Numbered from the stretch's first letter, positions 54,247 to 64,000 are shown. The stretch: DNA of 64,000 nucleotides from Brumimicrobium sp041655765 (GCA_041655765.1 JBBAEU010000005.1:59233-123232), one strand, 5' to 3'. Notes: generated by a model not told the origin, from the sequence alone. Numbers and translations are program-made.

Positions 54247-57200
54247 ATGAAAATGAAAACATTGAACAACAAAATCAATATTACTATCATTATTTTATCT
54301 ATTATATTTATTTGTGTGAGTGTATTGATAAAACAAAACGATAAAGCAACTTTGCTTTCCGAAAATGAAACTTTCAATACACAAAATGTTTTTGAAGATA
54401 AAAGACCTTCTGAAAAATTCTTAGTGAGCTCGTTGGGACAGAAAAATAACAAAGCCACTTCTCTCAAAAAAGTAAGGGGGAAGGGTGATAGCCAGCTAAT
54501 TAACAACAAAAGCCATCCAGAAGAAGGTAGGTTTAAAAGTGAGCTTGGTGGGGAAGAAATTATAAACCTAAGAGAAGAAAACTCTAGAACTTTTAAAAAT
54601 CCTGACGGAAGCTATTCAAAAACATCAGTTAAAGGAGTTTTTCATTATAAAGATGAATTAGGAAGATGGCTTACATTTCAAAATACACCTACTATAAATC
54701 CTTATAACCAAAGAATTGTTGAAATTACTGGAACAGACAGACCCTTGTCTATCAATACAAAAAATGGGTTAAATGAAATGTATTTGACAAAAGACAAATC
54801 TATGAAATGGGGATTTACATCAACAATGACTGTGATAGATAAAAATGGGAATAATCTAAACAAAGAAACAGCTGTTTCTGAGATAAGAGAATACGAAATA
54901 GAAGAAAACAGTATTGTTTTAAAAAACTACTTTAACGGTATTGATAGAACCCAGTACATGAACTTTTCAGAGTTGCGAACCGATTTTACCATCAATTCTC
55001 CTTTGCAATTACCAAGCCTAGCGGAACACGTTATCTTTGAAGATGAATTAATTCTCCCAAAAGGATATACATTAAACTTCTATGAAGGTAACATGACTCA
55101 TGTAGGTTGGGAAGGTAATCTTGAAATACGAGATGAAAATGGAACGCCTATTGGAGGGTTTTCAAGCCCTATAATTTATGATGCTTATGAAGGAGAGAAC
55201 AAGGAAAAAATTACCGAACATAGAATAAGTGGAGCTTACCAAACGATAAAAACCAATGCGGGCTACAAAGTTAAATTATTAGTACCTGCTTCATGGCTTG
55301 CAAGCAACGACCGTGTTTATCCAATTACGGTGGACCCCACCGCTACAAATACACCACCTTCTGCTGCTATTAAATTAAACGGAGCTCCCGAATCTAACGC
55401 ATGTACAACAACAACAAGTGTAAATCTTCCTTGCGGAGCTGTTGTTAGCAATACACATTTTCAGTATCAAATTACTGCGGGTGGAAGCGCTCCTGGTAGG
55501 ATGTCAGATCAACGATCAAGGATGGAGGGACCTAATGGCACAGAAGCATCATATACACCTGGAACTGGAAATTCAACAGGAACAATGCCATACAACAGAA
55601 ACAGTACAACCATTCTTCAAGGGATTACTTCGGGTAACCAAACCTTTACATTGAGACATTATAATACACGGTGTACTACAACTGCTTGTAATCCCTCTTC
55701 ATCATGTGAGCACACGCTTGTTGCAAATTCATGGATTGTTACAGTTACTTACGACCTTTTCAGCGTTGATGCTGGACCGAATAAAACTATTGAATGTAGC
55801 GGAAGTGTGCAACTAGAAGGGAGTGCAAATGAAACAGTGTCTCAAACAACAGTAGGAACAACTAACTCGGATAATTCTCAAAATGGTTTTACAAATGGAT
55901 ACTACGATTATAGTTATACTCGTCACTTATACAGAGAAGGAGAGCTTGGTGGAGCTAAGTGGATTCAATCTATAGACATTTATGTTCACAATACACCTTC
56001 AAACTACACAATGAATAATCAAAGAATATATCTTAAAAATGTAGGAGGTATTCTTCAATATAACACTTCGTACAATGCTGGTTCAAATGGAGCAAATAAT
56101 CCTGATTCGGACAATAGTTATTCTAAAGTTTATGATGGCACAATAACATTTAACGGCTCTGGCTGGTTTACTATAAACTTTAGTAGTCCGTTTTATTACT
56201 CAGGAACAGGTTCGTTAGAATTAATTTGGGAAAATAGAGATGGATCTTGGAATACTAATTATCCGACTTTTAGATATCATAATAACTGGGGATATAATTG
56301 CAGTGTCAGAGCATTTAGAGATGGTAGTTTTCCAGGGAATTATAATTGGGGTGTTTTCTCCAATAGATACTGGATACGATTTAATTCACCTAACACCTAC
56401 TCCTGGTCAGGAGGTCCTATCGTCTCGGGTGAAAATACATTAACACCAACGGTTAATCCTACAGAAACCACAACCTATACATTAACAGCTACTTCAGGGG
56501 CTTGTACCTTTACCGACCAAGTAACAGTTACTGTTACTCCTCTTGATATCACAGGTCCTTCAACAATTTGTTTGGGAGGGACAATAAATTATGATGCACC
56601 GGGAGAATTACCCGCAGGTGCAACTTTCCCAACAGGAGGAAGCATTTCTACTTTTGATAACTACAGAATACATGAATTTAAAACAAGTGGTACTTTTAAC
56701 CCTCAAGGTTTTGCACCTTTAAACGCACGTATATTAGTCGTTGGCGGTGGCGGTGGTGGTGGCGCAAACGGTGGCGGTGGCGGTGGTGCCGGTGGTTTTT
56801 TAGACCAAGCTGGAATCAACATAGCTGCAAGTACAAATGTTGTTGTAGGTGCAGGAGGGGCTCCTCATAACAACGTTTCTCCTCCAAATACTGCCGCTAC
56901 GAATGGTTCACATTCAGCATTTGGCACTTACACAGCTGGTGGAGGTGGAGGTGGTGCTTCCCGAGATTTTGGGGTTGGTGGTCAAAATGGTGGTACAGGA
57001 ACAATTCAAGGCTCTGGTGGTGGAGGGGGTGGTGCAACTGGTACTCCAAGAAATTCTGCAGGAACAGGTTTTAGAAATGGTGGTAATGGAACTCTTGGTA
57101 AAGGCTGCCTATCTTCTGGTGGAGGTGGGGGTGGCTCTAACGGGAATGGTACTCATGGTACTGATGGAAATACACCTAAAGGAGGAGATGGTGGTGCTGG

Positions 57201-59565
57201 AACTCTTAGTAATATTACCGGTACGCCCTCTTACTATGCCGGTGGTGGTGGTGGAGGTTATACAGGATTTGTAGGCTGTGGTACTTTTGTATCAGGAACA
57301 CGTGGCGCTGGAGGAAGCGGCGTTGGAGGAGGAAGTAATGGAGCTCCAAAGGCTAATACGGGCTCTGGTGGAGGAGGTGGAAATGGAGGAAGTGGAGGAG
57401 AAGCACAAAAAGGTGCTGATGGTGTAGTCATCGTTCGTTATGCTGTGCCAAAATGGTCTGTAACCAACGGAACAGGTTCAGCTACAATTGATGAAATAAC
57501 AGGAGAATTAACACCTGTAGCAGCAGGAACAGTAACGGTTACGTTTACTAATGCAAACGGTTGTGAAGTAAGTAAAGTAATCACAATTTCTGAATCTTCT
57601 ACTCCCCCAACCGCATCTACAGGCGGTGGAAATTATTGTCATGGAAATAATATTACCTTAACCCAAAATGGAGGAACAGACGGTACTGGTGCTGTAAATG
57701 TATGGTATGCTGCTTCAGGAGAAACTTCGCCAAATCCGAATAGTTGTGATAACGAAAGTTATATAGAGCTTTGGAATGATTTTAAATATAATGACCCAAC
57801 TTGTGAATATTTGCATAGAAATACAAGCTATTCTACAAGTAACGGAATTTTACAATTAGAAACTATTAATACAGATACAGATACAGATCCATTTATCTGG
57901 ATGTACCCTTTAGTCGGTAATGCAACTATTGATGCTAATACCTATGAATATGTAAACGTACGTTATAAAATCACTAATTTGAACCCAGCGACATATCCAA
58001 CTTTTAGGATGGGAGTTTTATTTACAAAGGAAAATGGCTGTGGAGTCAACCCTTATCCTTTTACACAACCTGGAGCAGGGAGTAAACTCAACATTTTTGA
58101 TACAGATAATAATGTTTGGCACACTGTTTCATTTAAAATGTCTGACGATGCTAATTGGAATGGTACAATCACGGGGCTTCGTTTTGATTATTTCGATAAA
58201 GTTGGAAGTAATAGTGTTCACAATATTCCTATAGGTTCTAAAATGGAAGTTGATTTTATTATCGTATCTAAACACCCTATGATTGGTGAGGGCACATCGA
58301 TTACCCTTTCTCCTGGAGATGAGTATTATCCAACGGAAACTACTACGTACTATGCAAAGAAAATAGACAATTGCGGAACTACATCGTGTGTGAATGAAAC
58401 TGTGGTTTTACCGCCTATTGGAACGACTCTATCCAATAACAATGAGTCTGCTACTTGTGTTGTAAACGCAAATGAGTTTATTCATTTTTATCACACCAGC
58501 GGAAGATTCTTAGGCTCTATAAACGCAAACGGCGGAAATCTTGGAAACGTTACCATGACAACCTTCGTCGGTGCTCCTGCTTATATGGAAGATTGTAACC
58601 AACCTGGTCATTCTTCTTTCCATACAGCTTACATGGGCAGAAGATGGATAATGAACTCGGATATTTATACCAATGGAAGTGATTTTGGGAATAATGTTTC
58701 GGTACGTTTACCATACAATAATTCTGAATTGGTTGCTTTAAATAATTTTGCACAAACAGATACACCAAACAATCCTTTTGATGGTGGAACAATTGATCCA
58801 TCGGCAACAAGGCAAAATATGATGTTGACGAAAATTACAGGAGCAACAGAAGATGGAAATGCCACACAAGCAGATTGCGCAAGTACAATTCGAGGCATTC
58901 CTAACGGCGGAAACGGAATAAATCCTCAAGGAATTGCAAATACACAATATATTGATTTTAGTATTCAACAATTCTCAGAGTTTTTCTTACACAAACATCA
59001 AGACAACTCCCCTCTTCCTGTTGAATTAACAAACTTATCAGCATCATGCAATAAGGAAGTGCAAATAAACTGGACAACAGCTTCAGAGAAAAATTCAGAG
59101 CGTTTTGTAGTAGAAAAAAGTCGTGATGGTCAAACATGGACGTTTGTTTCAGAAGAACAAGCAGCAGGAAATTCAACGACAACAGTTTCATACACAGTAA
59201 TAGACACTCAGCCTTCTGGCGGCATTTCTTACTATCGTTTAAGACAAATAGACTTTGACGGAGAAGAAGAAGTATTTGGTCCAATAAGTGTTTCGTGTGA
59301 TGGAATTAGCAATAGCATGGTTGTTTATCCTAATCCAAACGACGGAGATTTCATTGTAGAAATCACCACAGACAAAGCCATTTCGGATGCTGAATTGCAG
59401 TTGTTTGACATTACAGGAAAAATAATTTCCGCTCAACACCTGCAAATTCCAGAGGGAATAACCCAAGTTTCAATCGACAAAAAAGCGTATTTAAAACCAG
59501 GAACTTATGTGTTGAAAGTAATTGCAGACGTGTATTTTGAACCTGTGAAAATAGTGGTGAAATAA
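54247..59565 (+). CDS. Giant glycine-rich T9SS type A surface protein
   Basis: The 1772-residue protein has a hydrophobic N-terminus (~9-28), an N-terminal ~330-residue beta region (GVFHYKDELGRWLTFQNTPT, ending in DRVYPITVDPTA), Cys-paired beta domains, and a PKD/Ig-like repeat (ENTLTPTVNPTETTTYTLTA). A glycine-rich domain follows at ~825-1060: VVGGGGGGGANGGG blocks ending GADGVVIVRY. After this come Ig-like sequence and a laminin-G-like stretch (~1160-1370). A domain beginning NNNESATCVVN lies at ~1397-1585, and a fibronectin-like module (LPVELTNLSASCNKEVQINW) precedes the T9SS type A domain (~1695-1772; YPNPNDGDFIVEI, LFDITGKII). It shares the glycine-rich and ESATC domains with the protein at 60379-62667. 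It is probably a surface adhesin; no enzyme motif is visible. Confidence 0.88.
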   Translation: MKMKTLNNKINITIIILSIIFICVSVLIKQNDKATLLSENETFNTQNVFEDKRPSEKFLVSSLGQKNNKATSLKKVRGKGDSQLINNKSHPEEGRFKSELGGEEIINLREENSRTFKNPDGSYSKTSVKGVFHYKDELGRWLTFQNTPTINPYNQRIVEITGTDRPLSINTKNGLNEMYLTKDKSMKWGFTSTMTVIDKNGNNLNKETAVSEIREYEIEENSIVLKNYFNGIDRTQYMNFSELRTDFTINSPLQLPSLAEHVIFEDELILPKGYTLNFYEGNMTHVGWEGNLEIRDENGTPIGGFSSPIIYDAYEGENKEKITEHRISGAYQTIKTNAGYKVKLLVPASWLASNDRVYPITVDPTATNTPPSAAIKLNGAPESNACTTTTSVNLPCGAVVSNTHFQYQITAGGSAPGRMSDQRSRMEGPNGTEASYTPGTGNSTGTMPYNRNSTTILQGITSGNQTFTLRHYNTRCTTTACNPSSSCEHTLVANSWIVTVTYDLFSVDAGPNKTIECSGSVQLEGSANETVSQTTVGTTNSDNSQNGFTNGYYDYSYTRHLYREGELGGAKWIQSIDIYVHNTPSNYTMNNQRIYLKNVGGILQYNTSYNAGSNGANNPDSDNSYSKVYDGTITFNGSGWFTINFSSPFYYSGTGSLELIWENRDGSWNTNYPTFRYHNNWGYNCSVRAFRDGSFPGNYNWGVFSNRYWIRFNSPNTYSWSGGPIVSGENTLTPTVNPTETTTYTLTATSGACTFTDQVTVTVTPLDITGPSTICLGGTINYDAPGELPAGATFPTGGSISTFDNYRIHEFKTSGTFNPQGFAPLNARILVVGGGGGGGANGGGGGGAGGFLDQAGINIAASTNVVVGAGGAPHNNVSPPNTAATNGSHSAFGTYTAGGGGGGASRDFGVGGQNGGTGTIQGSGGGGGGATGTPRNSAGTGFRNGGNGTLGKGCLSSGGGGGGSNGNGTHGTDGNTPKGGDGGAGTLSNITGTPSYYAGGGGGGYTGFVGCGTFVSGTRGAGGSGVGGGSNGAPKANTGSGGGGGNGGSGGEAQKGADGVVIVRYAVPKWSVTNGTGSATIDEITGELTPVAAGTVTVTFTNANGCEVSKVITISESSTPPTASTGGGNYCHGNNITLTQNGGTDGTGAVNVWYAASGETSPNPNSCDNESYIELWNDFKYNDPTCEYLHRNTSYSTSNGILQLETINTDTDTDPFIWMYPLVGNATIDANTYEYVNVRYKITNLNPATYPTFRMGVLFTKENGCGVNPYPFTQPGAGSKLNIFDTDNNVWHTVSFKMSDDANWNGTITGLRFDYFDKVGSNSVHNIPIGSKMEVDFIIVSKHPMIGEGTSITLSPGDEYYPTETTTYYAKKIDNCGTTSCVNETVVLPPIGTTLSNNNESATCVVNANEFIHFYHTSGRFLGSINANGGNLGNVTMTTFVGAPAYMEDCNQPGHSSFHTAYMGRRWIMNSDIYTNGSDFGNNVSVRLPYNNSELVALNNFAQTDTPNNPFDGGTIDPSATRQNMMLTKITGATEDGNATQADCASTIRGIPNGGNGINPQGIANTQYIDFSIQQFSEFFLHKHQDNSPLPVELTNLSASCNKEVQINWTTASEKNSERFVVEKSRDGQTWTFVSEEQAAGNSTTTVSYTVIDTQPSGGISYYRLRQIDFDGEEEVFGPISVSCDGISNSMVVYPNPNDGDFIVEITTDKAISDAELQLFDITGKIISAQHLQIPEGITQVSIDKKAYLKPGTYVLKVIADVYFEPVKIVVK

Positions 59566-59600
59566 AGAAGTTAATATACTTTTTATATTTAAAAACTAAA

Positions 59601-59635
59601 AAACTCCTCCGCCGTCAAGGTTGGAGGAGTTTTTC
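59601..59635 (+). terminator. Terminator after the giant surface protein
   Basis: The arms AAACTCCTCC and GGAGGAGTTT with a 12-base loop are followed by a T run. It lies 36 bases past the stop at 59565. Confidence 0.85.
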
Positions 59636-59760
59636 TTTGTCAATTAAGAGATTATAATCAACATTACCATTTTTTAGTAGTAATAGATATTAAATAGAAT
59701 GCCTAATATTGGTTTCAAAAAAAATGTCGTTTTCTAATCTATTTTCTAAGTGTTTTATTC

Positions 59761-60060
59761 TTAATTCATTTTGTTGGATGTAATTGAATATTGAAGTAGA
59801 GGAAGAGTTTTCGTTAAGCTTTCTGTTTTAAAATCAGAAGGATTAAAAGGGTTAAAGAGCAATAAATCTAACGGACATACGTCAAGTGCATTGGCTATTT
59901 CACCCAATCTTTTTAACGTGATTTGGATCTCGCCATTTTCGATTTTTGAAAATCCTTTAGTTGAAATGCCAATACAATCAGCGATGTATTGTTGATTTAA
60001 ATATGCTATTTGTCGTGAGCTTTTAGAACATATTTTACTCCATGAAATGAAGAAGGTGAT
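59761..60060 (-). pseudogene. XRE-type helix-turn-helix frame without a normal start codon
   Basis: On the minus strand an open frame ends in TAA at 59761 and contains RQIAYLNQQYIADCIGISTK then GFSKIENGEIQITLKRLGEI, a clear HTH_3/XRE DNA-binding domain with the SKIENG turn. The frame is open back to about 60080 but holds no ATG, GTG or TTG before a TGA/TAA pair. The short segment ahead of the helix-turn-helix (ITFFISWSKICSKSS) is unlike a normal first helix. It is probably a decayed or 5'-frameshifted gene; use of a rare start codon such as ATT cannot be excluded. After the domain comes a short C-terminal tail of ~25 residues. Confidence 0.6.
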
Positions 60061-60133
60061 TCCCTGAAATAATCTATATCATTATTGTCCGATTAAAACA
60101 ATATCTTACGATTTGAAGAGATTATCGCTCTAA

Positions 60134-60225
60134 AGATTATTCTTTTTCATTTTTTTCTTGATAAAAAAACGAAACAAAAAAATCAATGGAATTCCAAGGC
60201 GAATGCTGCGCACCATGAGATTTTC
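60134..60225. other. Intergenic A/T-tract sequence with dyad, possible dispersed repeat
   Basis: The stretch reads ATTTTTTTCTTGAT, then AAAAAAACGAAAC, then AAAAAAATCAATGG and contains a dyad (ATTTTTTT/AAAAAAAT). It reminds me of intergenic sequences repeated across Bacteroidota genomes, but only one copy lies in this window, so I cannot show that it is a repeat. Confidence 0.25.
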
Positions 60226-60274
60226 TAAGAAGGTTTACTCAAAAAAAAGGAAAAAACAGAAAGAGGTCAAATCT

Positions 60275-60305
60275 TTTGAATATATTAAAAATAAGGCTAT
60301 ATTTG
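60275..60305 (+). promoter_or_regulatory. Full Bacteroidota promoter for the 762-residue protein gene
   Basis: TTTG at 60275-60278 and TATATTTG at 60298-60305 are separated by 19 bases, a complete match to the TTTG-N19-TAnnTTTG consensus. The ATG follows at 60379, leaving a leader of about 65-70 bases. Confidence 0.75.
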
Positions 60306-60378
60306 TCGTCACAAAAGGTGTTCTACAATAACTACCCACCTAATTAATAGATCTAAACAACCATAAATAACAAAACAA

Positions 60379-62667
60379 ATGTTACATTTTTTACAACCTA
60401 TTTTTTTTCGTTTATCTATTTTTATACTGTCATTTGTGCTCAGCACAGTTTCTATTGCACAGACTGAAACAACTTTTATTATAGACTCAGATACTGCCCT
60501 CACCGAATGGGTCGTACCAGCCGGAGTTAGCATTGTTCGTATAGAATGTATTGGTGCTGGAGGTGGCGGTGGCTTCGTTGATTTAGTCAACCCTATCGAA
60601 CAAGGCGCTGCTACAGGAGGTGGCGGTGGTGGAGCTTACGCTTCTTCTGTCTTATGTGTGACTCCTGGAGAAACGTTCAACTTTAATATCGGTTTAGGAG
60701 GAAGCGGTCAAGACGGAATCAGTAATGGAGGAACAACTTGGTTTGGAAACTCAGAACAAGATGCTTCAGTAAAAGCTGCAGGTGGTTTTGGAGTAGAAAA
60801 CAACACAGCTACTGGCGGAAATGGAGGAAGTGCACAAGCTTCTATTGGAGATATCGTATTTGCAGGAGGAAATGGCGGAAATGGAGCTATCAGTGGTTTT
60901 ACACCAGGTGGAGGCTCTCCTCTGAATGACGTAGTTTCAGGAGGGGGCGGTGGAGCGGCCGCTTCGAATCTTGGAAACGGGAATAATGGAGGAAACGGTT
61001 TTGCGAGTTGGACAATTGATTTTTCTACATTTTCTGCAAAATATGAAGGAACACCAGGAGAAGGAGGTGTTGGCGATGGATACGGCGGGAACGGTGGTAC
61101 TGGTGCTATTGCATGTGCTAAAACCAATCAAGTTCCCACTTTAGACGCTGAAAACGGTTCAGTATACGGCGCTGGAGGTGGTGGTGGAATAAGAGCTGGT
61201 AGTTCAGGCCCTAATCGTCCGATGAAACCAGGAGGTGACGGAGCAGATGGTGTAATTATAATTACAGTTATCGCAAAAGATATTACTTTGACGACAGGAC
61301 CAGATTTAACCATCTGTGAAGGAGAAGAAGTAACTATTCAAGGAGAGTTCACTTATGAAGGTGATCAATCCTTAGATGTTTCATTTGTTTGGGATGGAAT
61401 CGATTTTGTAGAAGGAGAAACAACCATTACTCCAACTATTGCGCCAACAGAGTCTTATCTCTATACTGTTCATCCGATTATTGAAGGATGTGAATTAGAA
61501 GATATAAGTGATATTGTTAAAGTTTCTGTATATGAGAAACCAATAGCTCCTGTTCTAACCATTGATAATGCATTAGAAAACAATTGTCATGGTAGAGAAA
61601 TTACAATAGAAGCAAATGGAGGAAATAACCCAAGTGGAAGTGGCTTAGAATGGATTGTCTCCTCTGGAAATCAATTAGATTTTCCAGACCCGACAAATCA
61701 ATATGTTGGAACAGATACACCTTCTGAAACGACAACATATACAATTGTTATAGCTGGAAACGGTAGTTGTGAGGCAGATTCATCTCAAATTACTTATGAA
61801 TTACCTACGATAATAGAAGAATTAGCAGAAGATAATGAATCGGCGACTTGTTATTTATCGGGAGACCAACCTATTCATTTTTACAATCCAATATCAGGAA
61901 AATATATTGGTTCTATCAATCCACAAAACCAAGAAGGAACAGTAACAATGACTGTAAGCGTAGAAAATACAGTGAATTTCCAAGAGGCCTGTGAAGTACC
62001 AGGAAACGAAAGTTTTTGGACTGCTTATTTACCGAGAACATTCAATATAGAAGTTGAAGAGGGTCAATTCAATACTGAAACTTCTACGATTATGCTTCCA
62101 TTCCTTTCTCAAGAAAGAATTGATTTAACATTAGCTGCTGGAGATGGGGGTACTTTATTGGGTACGTTAACACCGAATAACCTTAATGATGATTTGTCAA
62201 ATGGAATAGTTGATTTAGGAATTACACTAGCAAATGGAGAAATTTGTGCTGTAGGAATAACAACTCAGTGGATTACTCAAAATACAAATGGAGATACCCC
62301 GAACAACATCTCTAACGCAGAGTTTATTGAAGTGAATACAAATGACTTTGGTAAAGTATATTTGCATGCTAGCAAAACAGATTCACATCTATCATTAGAC
62401 AATGAAGAGATGAATAGTGGAGTGGTTTCAATGTACCCTAATCCATCGAACGGTATGTTCAAAGTAGCAATTTCATCAGACAAACAAGAAGTTGTGAAGT
62501 TTACAGTCTATGACATTTCAGGAAGAGTGGTTTCTGCTCAATCAATAGTATTAGAAATAGGAATAAATACTATTCCTTTCGATATCTCTTCAGTTCAAGC
62601 TGGAACTTACCTTTTAACGCATGATTTAAACGGTAATACATTGCCAATAAAATTGATTATTGAATAA
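60379..62667 (+). CDS. Glycine-rich T9SS type A surface protein
   Basis: The 762 residues have a signal peptide ending at VSIAQ. A glycine-rich domain at ~54-300 (RIECIGAGGGGGF, ATGGGGGGAYASS, ending GADGVIIITV) comes next, followed by two Ig/PKD-like modules (DLTICEGEEVTIQGEFTYEG; APVLTIDNALENNCHGREITIEANGG). A domain at ~485-665 begins EDNESATCYLSGDQPIHFY and is related to residues ~1397-1585 of the 1772-residue protein upstream. The final T9SS type A domain (~685-762) contains MYPNPSNGMFKVAI and FTVYDISGRVVS. It has its own strong promoter and terminator. Surface export is likely; its ligand is unknown. Confidence 0.87.
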   Translation: MLHFLQPIFFRLSIFILSFVLSTVSIAQTETTFIIDSDTALTEWVVPAGVSIVRIECIGAGGGGGFVDLVNPIEQGAATGGGGGGAYASSVLCVTPGETFNFNIGLGGSGQDGISNGGTTWFGNSEQDASVKAAGGFGVENNTATGGNGGSAQASIGDIVFAGGNGGNGAISGFTPGGGSPLNDVVSGGGGGAAASNLGNGNNGGNGFASWTIDFSTFSAKYEGTPGEGGVGDGYGGNGGTGAIACAKTNQVPTLDAENGSVYGAGGGGGIRAGSSGPNRPMKPGGDGADGVIIITVIAKDITLTTGPDLTICEGEEVTIQGEFTYEGDQSLDVSFVWDGIDFVEGETTITPTIAPTESYLYTVHPIIEGCELEDISDIVKVSVYEKPIAPVLTIDNALENNCHGREITIEANGGNNPSGSGLEWIVSSGNQLDFPDPTNQYVGTDTPSETTTYTIVIAGNGSCEADSSQITYELPTIIEELAEDNESATCYLSGDQPIHFYNPISGKYIGSINPQNQEGTVTMTVSVENTVNFQEACEVPGNESFWTAYLPRTFNIEVEEGQFNTETSTIMLPFLSQERIDLTLAAGDGGTLLGTLTPNNLNDDLSNGIVDLGITLANGEICAVGITTQWITQNTNGDTPNNISNAEFIEVNTNDFGKVYLHASKTDSHLSLDNEEMNSGVVSMYPNPSNGMFKVAISSDKQEVVKFTVYDISGRVVSAQSIVLEIGINTIPFDISSVQAGTYLLTHDLNGNTLPIKLIIE

Positions 62668-62694
62668 GAAAAATAAGAAAGACATAAAATAAAG

Positions 62695-62722
62695 AAGCCT
62701 AGCAGTAATGTTAGGCTTTTTT
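62695..62722 (+). terminator. Terminator after the 762-residue protein gene
   Basis: The arms AAGCCTA and TAGGCTT with a 10-base loop are followed by T residues. It lies 28 bases past the stop at 62667. Confidence 0.8.
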
Positions 62723-62871
62723 GTTTGTTTACTTTATTTCAATTACTTATTACATTAATCACACTTGTCGGATTGAATAACACCTAATCCATTTACATAT
62801 CAATAAGTATAAAACGTGCTATCATTTGGGTAATCAGTAAAACAAGTAGGATTTAAAGATAAAAATTTTAG

Positions 62872-63407
62872 CTACTCCATAGCAAAGCTTATTTCCCCAT
62901 CAAAACTACGGTATACTTTAGTTCCTACATCTTTGGTTATTACTAAAACTTCATTTCTATAAGCTTTCACATTCACAGGATATTCGATTTTACTATTAGA
63001 AGAAAAAGTGGATAAGGATGTGATATTACTTTCATTTGATTTTAATACCCATAGTGTCATATTAAACTTTTCATTAGATCTATCTCTATTGGCAACTAAA
63101 AACAAATCACCTTTATCATTTAAGCTAAAACAATACGAATAAGAGTCTGACTTCAGAGTATTCCCTTTTTCAGACATATTCGAAATATATCTGGTTGTAG
63201 TAAAGACTTGTCGCTATATGAAACATAATAAAAATATTCCTTTCCTACTGTTTACGTAAGCTTTGTTATCCAGAGCTGCCAAGGGATGATCTACAATCCT
63301 ATATCGAAGTTAATTACGTCAGATTTCATTTCATATTTATCTGTACCCCAGAATGCTCTAAATATAAGCATCTCATTCTCAAGGAATATCTCTTTATACA
63401 TCTTCAT
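62872..63407 (-). pseudogene. Shattered propeller-like gene with at least three frameshifts
   Basis: Protein-like sequence runs through several frames on the minus strand. From the ATG at 63407, KMYKEIFLENEMLIFRAFW... reads to a TAG at 63291. A second frame continues as IVDHPLAALDNKAYV (~63300-63249). A third gives VGKEYFYYVSYSDKSLLQPD (~63248-63178). The fourth, 62872-63177, is 101 residues from MSEKGNTLKSDSYSYCFSLN to ISFAME. Strand-rich motifs such as LNDKGDLFLVANRD and FRAFWGTDKY suggest a beta-propeller protein. Alternatively 62872-63177 could be expressed alone, but the upstream pieces argue for decay. The family is not recognised. Confidence 0.55.
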
Positions 63408-63427
63408 ATAAAAACATTTTTAAACAG

Positions 63428-63462
63428 AAAAAGCCCATATTCATTTGAATACGGGCTTTTTA
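63428..63462 (-). terminator. rRNA operon terminator
   Basis: The arms AAAAAGCCC and GGGCTTTTT lie with an inner ATTCA/TGAAT extension, directly after the 5S 3' end on the minus strand. It ends the 23S-5S transcript. Confidence 0.85.
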
Positions 63463-63467
63463 TAAAA

Positions 63468-63578
<111 letters not shown>

Positions 63579-63640
63579 AAGTTGTAAATGCTTTTGGTTT
63601 CTTAAAATATTGGGTGATTGAAATAGTAAACAGTAAAACT

Positions 63641-64000
<360 letters not shown>

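Noticed and set aside
56745..57420. CRISPR or tandem DNA repeat in the glycine-rich stretch
   Set aside because: The GGTGGNGG runs follow codon structure, with no constant repeat and spacer lengths; they encode a polyglycine protein domain.
60708..61127. Minus-strand Pro/Phe-rich frame opposite the glycine-rich region
   Set aside because: Runs of Pro come from reading Gly codons backwards; it is an artefact of the GGN repeats, as is the plus-strand frame at 56849-57274.

Overview
This window comes from a Bacteroidota chromosome, most likely order Flavobacteriales and possibly near Crocinitomicaceae (the family is inference). The evidence is AT-rich DNA, several secreted proteins with type IX secretion (T9SS) C-terminal signals, a gliding-motility-type C-terminal domain, TonB receptors with carboxypeptidase-like N-terminal domains, GreA/B-like and DUF3078-type proteins typical of the phylum, and promoters with the Bacteroidota -7 element TAnnTTTG instead of sigma-70 boxes.

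Layout. 1-5.3 kb: the N-terminal 691 residues of a secreted adhesin running off the left edge, an HsdR-N nuclease-like protein, a double AhpD-like protein, a His-rich lipoprotein and a YpfJ-type zinc metalloprotein. 5.4-8.8 kb: amidohydrolase lipoprotein, accA and 5-formyl-THF cyclo-ligase. 8.8-20.7 kb: a phosphate-starvation island on the minus strand, in transcription order pstS-pstC-pstA-pstB-mgsA-phoU, a TonB receptor, a surface lipoprotein and phoB-phoR. Both pstS and the TonB receptor are preceded by GTAAC-like repeats phased at 11 bp, at the same distance from a shared GGATnTTTGCACC promoter core. This reads as one Pho regulon covering outer-membrane uptake, inner-membrane ABC transport, release of phosphate from triose phosphate by methylglyoxal synthase, and signalling.

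21.0-22.7 kb: an IS3-family element with an in-frame amber codon, inserted in a degraded polysaccharide-priming-transferase-like gene. 23.1-27.5 kb: lipoprotein, TonB receptor and DUF4374/XusB-like lipoprotein, probably siderophore-type iron uptake, preceded by a second 11-bp-phased repeat array and a Fur-like palindrome. 27.5-45.6 kb: housekeeping genes (GreA/B-like, aroA, DUF3078 protein, thiolase, an Hdr-like Fe-S membrane module with an MCE protein, tRNA-Gly, deoxynucleoside kinase, GH3-like enzyme, PurF-like amidotransferase) and a 1295-residue gliding-type surface protein. 45.7-51.8 kb: YceI, an S74-chaperone surface protein and a T9SS protein bracketed by a dead copy of the RlmI-like gene's 3' end, then the RlmI-like gene and an SDR. 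52-54 kb: rarA running directly into an N-terminally truncated glutamine synthetase. 54.2-62.7 kb: two large glycine-rich T9SS proteins sharing a further C-terminal domain, with an orphan XRE-like reading frame between them. The right end holds a shattered pseudogene, then 5S rRNA and the 3' end of 23S rRNA, both on the minus strand.

All calls are from reading the sequence and remembered family features; no database search was run.
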